The notes under the pieces are model-generated. The model saw only the letters and a program-made list of their open reading frames with translations. It was not told the origin of the DNA and did no database searches. Both the position numbers and the translations under genes were made by a program. Shown here piece after piece: positions 20,171-26,036 of a stretch of 26,036 nucleotides of DNA. Origin of the DNA: GCA-2746795 sp046496595 (GTDB lineage Bacteria > Chloroflexota > Anaerolineae > Promineifilales > Promineifilaceae). Numbering within the stretch: position 1 is the first letter of the stretch; each line of letters begins with the position of its first letter. The DNA lies in NCBI GenBank assembly GCA_046496595.1, contig JAWOGU010000742.1, positions 1-26,036 of the forward strand, read 5' to 3'.

Positions 20171-22060
20171 ATGAGTTACGAAGCAGCTTATACAAAATGG
20201 CAAAGTGATCCACAGGGATTTTGGGCCGAGGCGGCGGCGGCAATCAAGTGGGACAAACCGTGGGAGCAGGTACTAGACGATAGCAATCCTCCCTTTTACC
20301 GCTGGTTTGCCGGCGGCATGTTGAACAGTTGCTATAATGCGTTGGATCGTCACGTGGAAAACGGCCTTTCCGACCAATTTGCCCTCATCTTCGACAGCCC
20401 CATGACGAACACCGTGCAAACCTTTACCTATGCCCAACTGCGCGACGAAGTGGCGCAATTAGCCGGCGCCCTACACCAACTGGGCGTGGCAAAAGGCGAC
20501 CGCGTCATCATCTACATGCCCATGGTTCCCGAAGCCGTCATGGCAATGCTGGCCTGCGCCCGCATTGGCGCTATTCATTCGGTCGTTTTTGGGGGGTTTG
20601 CCGCCAACGAACTGGCAGCGCGCATCAACGACGCCAAACCCAAAGTCGTGCTGTCCGCTTCCTGCGGCCTTGAGCCAAACCGCATAATCCCCTACAAACC
20701 ATTACTGGACAAAGCAATTGAGATGGTAGCCTTTGAGCCAAAACACTGCCTCATTTTGCAACGGCCCCAGCTAACAGCTGAATTGATTACCGGCCGCGAT
20801 CACGATTGGCAAGAGTACGTAGCGGGAGCTGAACCTGCCGCTTGTGTGCCCGTAGCCGCCACTGACCCACTCTACATTTTATATACCTCCGGCACAACCG
20901 GCATTCCCAAAGGCGTGGTGCGCGACAATGGCGGTCATGCAGTCGCCCTCAAATGGAGTATGGAAAACATTTACAATGTCAAACCGGGCGACGTCTACTG
21001 GGCCGCTTCCGACGTAGGCTGGGTAGTCGGCCATTCCTATATTGTGTATGGGCCGCTGCTGCACGGCTGCACTACAATTTTGTACGAGGGCAAACCGGTG
21101 GGCACGCCTGATCCGGGCGCGTTTTGGCGAGTAGTGGCCCAACATAAGGTCAACGTACTCTTCACCGCGCCTACCGCTTTTCGCGCCATCAAGCGCGAGG
21201 ATTCCAATGCGGCTTACTTAAAGCAGCATGATATATCTAGCTTGCAGGCATTATTTCTGGCAGGCGAACGGTGCGATCCGGACACTCTGTTGTGGGCGGA
21301 GAATATTCTGGGCGTGCCGGTAGTAGATCATTGGTGGCAAACGGAAACGGGCTGGCCCATTGTTGCCAATCCGCTAGGGTTGACGCGCTTACCGGTAAAA
21401 CCGGGATCGGCCAGTAAGCCTATGCCCGGTTTTGACGTGCGCGTGCTGGATCTGGACGGATCTGAACTGCCGTCCAATAAGATTGGAGATATCGTGGTGA
21501 AACTACCTCTGCCGCCTGGCACGCTGCCGACACTATGGCGCAACGACGACGGGTACCAGCATTCTTATCTTTACGCCTATAAGGGATATTACTTAACGTC
21601 TGACGCCGGTTACAAGGATGAGGATGGCTATATATTTATTATGAGCCGCACGGACGATATCATCAACGTAGCCGGACACCGCCTTTCAACCGGGGCGATT
21701 GAGGGCGTCATTGCCGGGCATCCTGACGTAGCGGAGTGCGCCGTGATTGGGGCTAATGACCAGTTGAAGGGGCAAGTACCTGTTGGTTTTTTGGTGCTGA
21801 AGACAGGCATCCAGCGAAATGAAACGGAAATTATTCGGGAAGTGGTGCAGATGGTGCGCGATCAGATTGGCCCGGTGGCCTCGTTTAAGGTAGCGACGGT
21901 GGTGGAACGGCTGCCGAAGACGCGGTCGGGCAAGGTGCTGCGCGGCACAATGAAGAAGATTGCCGACCACGAAGCGTTTAAGATGCCGGCGACGATTGAC
22001 GATCCTGCTATCTTAGATGAAATTGCGGAGGCAATCGATGCCATTGGATGGCGTGGCTAA
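20171..22060 (+). CDS. prpE: Propionyl-CoA synthetase-like acyl-CoA ligase
   Basis: 629 residues from ATG 20171, with GAGGAG upstream; an ATG at 20156 overlaps that site and is unlikely. ANL-superfamily adenylate-forming enzyme: converts a short-chain acid (probably propionate, perhaps acetate) with ATP and CoA to the acyl-CoA. P-loop YTSGTTGIPKG at 238-248, acetyl/propionyl-CoA synthetase core VVFGGFAANELAARINDAKP and WWQTETGWPI, adenylate-binding SRTDDIINVAGHRLSTGAIE, and catalytic Lys588 in PKTRSGKVLRG. The PYxxGF-type and GWPI patterns favour PrpE over Acs. Lys588 is a known acetylation site in this family. It stands alone on the plus strand. Confidence 0.9.
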   Translation: MSYEAAYTKWQSDPQGFWAEAAAAIKWDKPWEQVLDDSNPPFYRWFAGGMLNSCYNALDRHVENGLSDQFALIFDSPMTNTVQTFTYAQLRDEVAQLAGALHQLGVAKGDRVIIYMPMVPEAVMAMLACARIGAIHSVVFGGFAANELAARINDAKPKVVLSASCGLEPNRIIPYKPLLDKAIEMVAFEPKHCLILQRPQLTAELITGRDHDWQEYVAGAEPAACVPVAATDPLYILYTSGTTGIPKGVVRDNGGHAVALKWSMENIYNVKPGDVYWAASDVGWVVGHSYIVYGPLLHGCTTILYEGKPVGTPDPGAFWRVVAQHKVNVLFTAPTAFRAIKREDSNAAYLKQHDISSLQALFLAGERCDPDTLLWAENILGVPVVDHWWQTETGWPIVANPLGLTRLPVKPGSASKPMPGFDVRVLDLDGSELPSNKIGDIVVKLPLPPGTLPTLWRNDDGYQHSYLYAYKGYYLTSDAGYKDEDGYIFIMSRTDDIINVAGHRLSTGAIEGVIAGHPDVAECAVIGANDQLKGQVPVGFLVLKTGIQRNETEIIREVVQMVRDQIGPVASFKVATVVERLPKTRSGKVLRGTMKKIADHEAFKMPATIDDPAILDEIAEAIDAIGWRG

Positions 22061-22182
22061 CGCCGAACCCCCTGTAACTGGCAGCCTATCCTCAAAGTCA
22101 ACCCAACAGCCGAGAGCTGATTGGTTATATGGTGCCACCCAACACAGCCGACGCCACTACGCAAACGTGCCCCAAACCCACA

Positions 22183-22535
22183 ATGACAGATAGTGAAGCC
22201 ATAACGATTTCTCTGGTCATTGAAACGTTTTTCAACGGGGGCGATAAAGCTTACAACGATACGGAACTGGAAGACCGTTTGTGGCGTAAGCGGCGCATTC
22301 ATTTGATACCTTTACGTAAAAGCAACCAAATGAAACAATGGTCAGACGATGTTCGTCGCGCGATGGGCAGAGTTATCCATTTAACAGAAACGGTTTCAGC
22401 GTGTTAGCAACAGTTTTTAATGTACAACGTCCGCGAGGACGAAATTTAGCTGGTCATGTGGTTCGAATTGCCACATGCATCTTGGCGCCTGCCATGAGCT
22501 TTCTCAATGCTCAAAATCCTATCGGGTACACATAG
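22183..22535 (+). pseudogene. Transposase remnant with internal deletion and frameshift
   Basis: The start reads MTDSEAITISLVIETFFNG, the usual opening of an IS4/IS982-like DDE transposase. It jumps directly to GDKAYNDTELEDRLWRKRRI then HLIPLRKSNQMKQW, a segment that normally lies far downstream around the catalytic region. Between them about 150 residues with catalytic Asp residues are missing. Near 22375-22395 the frame shifts and the C-terminus continues as NGFSVLATVFNVQRPRGRNL then AGHVVRIATCIL (22338-22535 frame). It cannot be active. I do not see terminal inverted repeats or target duplications. Confidence 0.72.
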
Positions 22536-22878
22536 ATTGAGTATAGTGTGTGATTTTCGCCAATTGTTGCAGAGCGGCAGAGTTGCAAAGTAATTTGCCT
22601 CCTTGCCACTTTGCGACTTTGCCAATAACAAGCATAAAAATCGTTTGAGGCCCAAATTTGTTGACGCCTTTCAAGCCAATTGTTAGAATGCGCCTGGTCA
22701 CAGCTTTTTGTTCGCCCTTAATCAGCAAAATCATTCCCGTTATCTCCGTTTAGGATGCCGCGACAGTGTCCTGACCTGAAGGTAAGATGCCCTAAACCAA
22801 ACAAGTCGTTCCGGCCGACGCGCTTTGGCTGGCGCTTTTTTGGGGTATGCGGTTTTACCTGTTACTCTTTTTGAAACG
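22536..22878. other. Gap between transposase remnant and TRIC gene
   Basis: Contains the hairpin at 22576-22623 and no supported gene. Minus-strand frames here are made of the hairpin's simple sequence and are not convincing. Confidence 0.5.
22576..22623. repeat. Simple-sequence hairpin (GCAAAGT units)
   Basis: GGCAGAGTTGCAAAGT (22576-22591) pairs with ACTTTGCGACTTTGCC (22608-22623) at 14 of 16 positions. The arms consist of GCAAAGT/GCAGAGT heptads, the same style as the hairpins at 14203-14273 and 16145-16189. Confidence 0.7.
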
Positions 22879-23529
22879 ATGCCACCTCTTGACGAATTTC
22901 AGGTTCCCATCAGCTTCGACTACCTGGCGATCTTTTTGTGGGCGCTGAGCGGCGCTGTCGTGGGGATGCACAAGCGGTACGATATTACCGGCGTTTTTGT
23001 TATTGCCCTGGTTTCTTCCACGGGGGGCAGTTTGCTGCGCGATGGTCTCTTTTTGCACACCGCGCCCCCGGTATTGACCAACCCCACTTACATCCCGCTT
23101 ATTTTGTCGGCTACCATCCTGGTTAGTTTCTTTCGCCAGCGCATTGCCCAAATGGCGTTTGTGGATCGGATTATAAATATCATAGACGCTATCGGCATCC
23201 CCGCTTTTGCCGTGATTGGGATGCAGCTTTCTTTGAACGCGGGCATTCCGCTGCCCGGCGTGGTGTTAGTGGGCGTGGTGAATGGCACAGGCGGCGGCTT
23301 ACTGCGTGATATGCTGGTGGGCGATACGCCGACTATCCTGAAACCAGGCCAATATCTGGTGTCGGCTTTGATTCTGGTGTGCATTCTATTCCTTATTGCC
23401 TACCATGTACTGGACATCTATCGCCTGTATGCGGCCTGGGGCGCTATTGTGCTTTTCTTCATCATTCGGATGTTGAGCATTCGCTATGATTGGCAGACGT
23501 ACCCGGTCTGGAAAGAGCCGCCGGATTAG
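22879..23529 (+). CDS. TRIC-type (UPF0126/YicG family) membrane channel
   Basis: 216 residues from ATG 22879; an in-frame TTG at 22825 adds 18 residues not typical for the family. Seven predicted membrane helices arranged as two repeats of the TRIC domain (PF03458) plus one. Each repeat carries the signature TGGxLLRD: STGGSLLRDGL in the first and NGTGGGLLRDML in the second, with the second repeat beginning DAIGIPAFAVIGMQLSLNAG. Bacterial members are reported as cation channels (TRIC) or as glycine transporters (YicG). The sequence does not separate these. The gene stands alone; no clear ribosome site is seen. Confidence 0.88.
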   Translation: MPPLDEFQVPISFDYLAIFLWALSGAVVGMHKRYDITGVFVIALVSSTGGSLLRDGLFLHTAPPVLTNPTYIPLILSATILVSFFRQRIAQMAFVDRIINIIDAIGIPAFAVIGMQLSLNAGIPLPGVVLVGVVNGTGGGLLRDMLVGDTPTILKPGQYLVSALILVCILFLIAYHVLDIYRLYAAWGAIVLFFIIRMLSIRYDWQTYPVWKEPPD

Positions 23530-23687
23530 CTGTTGGGTGGCTGGCAACGGCCGAACCCACTCTCCTCCCCGTTTATTGATACTCTGTATTTTCTTTGACT
23601 AATCATTCTACCTTGTTAAAATCGTGATTGTTCAGTGGGTTTAGTGTATTTTCCCTTTCCACAAAACATCTCATTGTTTTATAGTTG

Positions 23688-23720
23688 CGCATTCAAATAG
23701 ATTCTCTTACATAGAATGCG
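23688..23720. repeat. 7-bp inverted repeat upstream of the dipeptidase gene
   Basis: CGCATTC (23688-23694) and GAATGCG (23714-23720) with a 19-base spacer, 28 bases before the dipeptidase start. Possible operator or leader hairpin. Confidence 0.35.
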
Positions 23721-23747
23721 TCTGATAAAAGTTGGAGAAAACTGCCA

Positions 23748-25154
23748 ATGAACTATACGAGTAATTCGGCGCGCCAATATTCCCGCGCCAATGCCGAAAG
23801 ATTTCGTCAAGAGTTACACGATTTGCTGCGTATCCCAAGCGTCAGCACCGACCCAACCCACGCCCCCGACATGCAACACGCCGCCGAATGGCTGGTAGAC
23901 CACATGCGCCGCCTGGGGCTAGACAATGCCCAGGTGATGCCCACCGCCGGTTATCCCGTTGCCTATGGCGAATGGTTGGGCGCCGGGCCAGGCAAGCCGA
24001 CTGTTTTGGTCTACGGCCATTACGACGTCGTTCCGGCGGAAATGGCCGATGGCTGGCATACGCCACCCTTCGATCCGATAGAAAAAGATGGCAAAATCTA
24101 CGCCCGCGGCGCGACCGACGACAAAGGGCAGTTGTTCATCCACGTCAAGGCGCTGGAGTCTTATCTGCAAACGGCCGGTCATGCCCCGGTCAACGTTAAA
24201 TTCCTCATCGAAGGGGAAGAAGAGGTTTCCTCGCCCAATCTGGTTCCCTTCCTCAAGGAGCATCTAGAATTGCTGCGCGCCGATGTATGCATCATCAGCG
24301 ATACCTCCATGCGCACCATCGAAGAGCCGGCCATCTTGCACAGCCTGCGCGGCATGACCTACCTGGAAGTGGAAGTGCAAGGGCCAACAGATGATTTGCA
24401 CAGTGGGTTGTGGGGCGGCGCGGTACACAACCCGGCGCTGGCGCTGGTGGAAATTTTGGGCAAGCTCTACAACCCGGATAACACCATTGCCGTGCCCGGC
24501 TTTTATGACGACGTGGTTCCGTTAACGGCCGAGGAACGGGCGATGATCGCCAAGACGGATCTGAGCGAGGCGCAGTACAAAGGGTCTACGGGGGTAACGG
24601 CCGTTTGGGGTGACGCCAACTACACCATCCGCGAACGCATCTCCGCCCGGCCCACCCTGGACATCAACGGTCTGTGGAGCGGTTGGACCGGCCCCGGTCC
24701 CAAAACCATCGTCCCGGCCAAAGCCGGCGTTAAACTCAGCTCCCGGCTGGTAGGCAACCAGGACCCGCATAAAATTTTCGCGCAGATCAAAAGCTACATC
24801 GAAACCATCGCCCCGCCAACCGTCAAGGTAAACGTGAAACTCATCACCACTGGCAAAGCCGCCCTTTTCCCCTTCGACAGCCCAGAAATGAATGCCGCGG
24901 CCGTCGCCTATGAAAAAGGGTGGGGGGCAACGCCAGTCTTTACCCGTGGCGGCGGCAGTATCCCGGTCGTGGCCGAAATCGCCGACCTGATGGACATCCC
25001 GGTTGTAATGATGGGTTATGGCCTGGATGATGACGGTTTGCACTCGCCCAACGAACGGTTCAGTATTGAGATGTTCCATCGCGGCATCGAAACCGCCATT
25101 GTCTATCTAGAGGAATTAGCACAGCTTAGAGAGAGGAGAACCAACGATGAGTGA
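23748..25154 (+). CDS. M20 family metallo-dipeptidase
   Basis: 468 residues, ATG 23748 with TTGGAG nine bases upstream. M20 zinc peptidase of the carnosinase/CN-hydrolase-like group. Metal ligands and catalytic residues are in place: H91 and D93 (VYGHYDVVP), bridging D124 (ARGATDDKG), catalytic E158 and ligand E159 (EGEEEVSSP), D185 (ISDTSM), and a C-terminal His in LHSPNE. The dimerisation/lid domain (about 200-330) holds the conserved DLHSGLWGGAVHNP. It probably hydrolyses dipeptides or short peptides in the cytoplasm. The stop overlaps the start of the downstream PepT-like gene by eight bases, so the two peptidases are translationally coupled. Confidence 0.93.
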   Translation: MNYTSNSARQYSRANAERFRQELHDLLRIPSVSTDPTHAPDMQHAAEWLVDHMRRLGLDNAQVMPTAGYPVAYGEWLGAGPGKPTVLVYGHYDVVPAEMADGWHTPPFDPIEKDGKIYARGATDDKGQLFIHVKALESYLQTAGHAPVNVKFLIEGEEEVSSPNLVPFLKEHLELLRADVCIISDTSMRTIEEPAILHSLRGMTYLEVEVQGPTDDLHSGLWGGAVHNPALALVEILGKLYNPDNTIAVPGFYDDVVPLTAEERAMIAKTDLSEAQYKGSTGVTAVWGDANYTIRERISARPTLDINGLWSGWTGPGPKTIVPAKAGVKLSSRLVGNQDPHKIFAQIKSYIETIAPPTVKVNVKLITTGKAALFPFDSPEMNAAAVAYEKGWGATPVFTRGGGSIPVVAEIADLMDIPVVMMGYGLDDDGLHSPNERFSIEMFHRGIETAIVYLEELAQLRERRTNDE

Positions 25155-26036
25155 CGCATTCGTGAATGAGTTGGAAGAACGCTTCCTGCGCTACGTCAAG
25201 ATCGACACCACGGCCGACCCGACCTCAACGACATCGCCCAGTACTGCCATCCAGTTCGATCTGCTCAACCTGCTGGTGGATGAACTAAAACAGATTGGCG
25301 TGCAAGACGTGAGCCTGACCGACTATGGCGCCCTTTTGGCGACCATCCCGGCGACGGCGCCGGCAGATGCGCCCACCATCGCCCTGTTGGCCCATGTGGA
25401 CACGGCCCCCCAGTTTTCCGGCGCGAACGTCAAGCCCATCGTCCACCGCAGCTACAACGGCCAGGAGATCGTCTTGCCCGATGATCCCAGCCAGGTATTG
25501 TCGCCCAAAGATCTGCCTTACCTGGCGGAAAAAGCAGGCGACGACATCGTGACCGCCTCTGGTACAACGCTGCTGGGCGCAGACGACAAGGCGGGCATCG
25601 CCATCATCATGGCTGCGGCGCGCCACCTGCTGCAAAACCCAGACCTGCCGCACGGCCCAATCCGCATTGGCTTCACGCCCGATGAGGAGATCGGCCGCGG
25701 CGTACACGCCAACCTGCCGGCCGACCTGCAAGCCGACTTCGCCTACACGCTAGACGGCGCGCACCGGGGGGAGATCGTCTATGAGACTTTCTCGGCCGAC
25801 GCCGCCAAAGTCACCGTCAAGGGTGTGTCCATCCACCCCGGCTGGGCCAAAGATAAGCTGGTCAACGCCGCGCATCTCGCCGCCAAGATCGTGGATACCC
25901 TGCCCCAGGCCACGCTCACCCCGGAGACAACCTCCGGGCGGCAGGGCTTTCTGCACATCGTTGGCATGAACGGGTCTGCGGCCGAGATGAGCATCGACAT
26001 CATCCTGCGCGACTTCGAGCGCGACCTGCTGACCGC
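25147..26036 (+). CDS. pepT: Peptidase T (tripeptide aminopeptidase), cut by window edge
   Basis: 296 codons from ATG 25147 are present; the frame leaves at the right edge, so about 110 residues are missing against the usual 410. M20B aminopeptidase T, which removes the N-terminal residue of tripeptides. Visible: opening ELEERFLRYVKIDTTADPTS typical of PepT, zinc ligand H in LLAHVDTAP, bridging D in LLGADDKAGIA, catalytic pair in TPDEEIGRG, and ligand D in YTLDGAHRGEI. A ribosome site (AGAGAGGAG) lies inside the end of the upstream dipeptidase gene, overlapping it by eight bases. The pair forms a peptide-degrading operon. Confidence 0.93.
   Translation, partial: MSDAFVNELEERFLRYVKIDTTADPTSTTSPSTAIQFDLLNLLVDELKQIGVQDVSLTDYGALLATIPATAPADAPTIALLAHVDTAPQFSGANVKPIVHRSYNGQEIVLPDDPSQVLSPKDLPYLAEKAGDDIVTASGTTLLGADDKAGIAIIMAAARHLLQNPDLPHGPIRIGFTPDEEIGRGVHANLPADLQADFAYTLDGAHRGEIVYETFSADAAKVTVKGVSIHPGWAKDKLVNAAHLAAKIVDTLPQATLTPETTSGRQGFLHIVGMNGSAAEMSIDIILRDFERDLLT

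Larger units (their letters stand above)
651..24605. repeat. Dispersed palindrome AACGGCCGTT (HIP-like iterated motif)
   Basis: Exact copies start at 651, 1263, 1473, 1920, 2160, 3337, 3436, 3773, 3923, 4115, 5481, 5980, 6258, 8028, 8936, 11884, 12465, 13134, 14069, 14079, 16329, 16711, 19105 and 24596. Nine-of-ten variants include 1978, 2810, 3589, 9158, 12065 and 14635. Chance expectation in 26 kb is far below one. In genes it is read in all three frames (Asn-Gly-Arg, Thr-Ala-Val, Lys-Arg-Pro), so the DNA, not the protein, is conserved. It is missing from 8946-11883 and 19115-24595. Confidence 0.9.

Noticed and set aside
22446..22734. Small minus-strand genes downstream of the transposase remnant
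   Set aside because: They run through the simple-sequence hairpin and the transposase C-terminus in antisense, with no start signals.
1..26036. tRNA or rRNA genes
   Set aside because: No cloverleaf with the GTTCRANNC T-loop signature and no rRNA conserved segments were seen on either strand by eye; a dedicated tRNA scan was not possible.

Overview
The window looks like chromosomal DNA of a Chloroflexota bacterium, probably Anaerolineae-like. I infer this from the mix of lipoproteins with Pro/Thr-rich linkers, an ATPase_2/DUF234 protein, moderate GC, REP-like CTTGTCGA repeats, and a very abundant palindrome, AACGGCCGTT. I read 24 exact copies of that 10-mer in 26 kb, in coding sequence of all three frames and in gaps. 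The taxonomic call is inference; no rRNA or other marker gene is present.

Layout. 1-106: start of an ATPase_2-type gene leaving the window on the minus strand. 107-1340: decayed sequence with fragmentary frames. 1285-5922: minus-strand run of envelope genes (META-domain lipoprotein, large lipoprotein, small two-helix membrane protein, beta-propeller lipoprotein). 6040-6657: AI-2E transporter pseudogene. 6725-7726: ornithine carbamoyltransferase with its own terminator. 7999-11326: accessory block with an orphan helix-turn-helix-like ORF, a gap holding two tandem plus-strand promoter-terminator units, and an ATPase_2/DUF234 protein behind repeated operator-like dyads. 11771-16761: metal/redox-looking cluster with an ArsR repressor, a histidine kinase and response regulator, a di-haem peroxidase, a DUF411 lipoprotein and a YtkA-like protein, separated by REP-like and hairpin repeats. 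17226-19987: plasmid-like module with a ParA ATPase overlapping a ribbon-helix-helix-like partner, arrays of a 10-bp repeat, and a phage-type antirepressor. 20171-26036: plus-strand metabolic genes (propionyl-CoA-synthetase-like enzyme, TRIC channel, M20 dipeptidase, partial PepT) with one internally deleted transposase.

Most notable points: (1) the DUF411 gene reads in frame from a perfect lipoprotein start through a single TGA that sits exactly where the family has the first Cys of its CGCC motif, so it is either a selenocysteine codon or a precise nonsense mutation; (2) the AACGGCCGTT palindrome behaves like an iterated genome-wide motif, analogous to cyanobacterial HIP1; (3) the two short plus-strand transcription units sit opposite the presumed leader of the orphan ORF, an arrangement seen in antisense copy-number control; (4) the ParA/RHH pair comes with helically phased TGTACAC repeats that could be its centromere.

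The DUF411, YtkA, peroxidase and two-component genes all run leftwards and plausibly form one metal or redox response module, with ArsR facing it. The ParA module, antirepressor, orphan ORF, ATPase_2 genes and transposase remnant indicate repeated insertion of mobile DNA into this chromosome.
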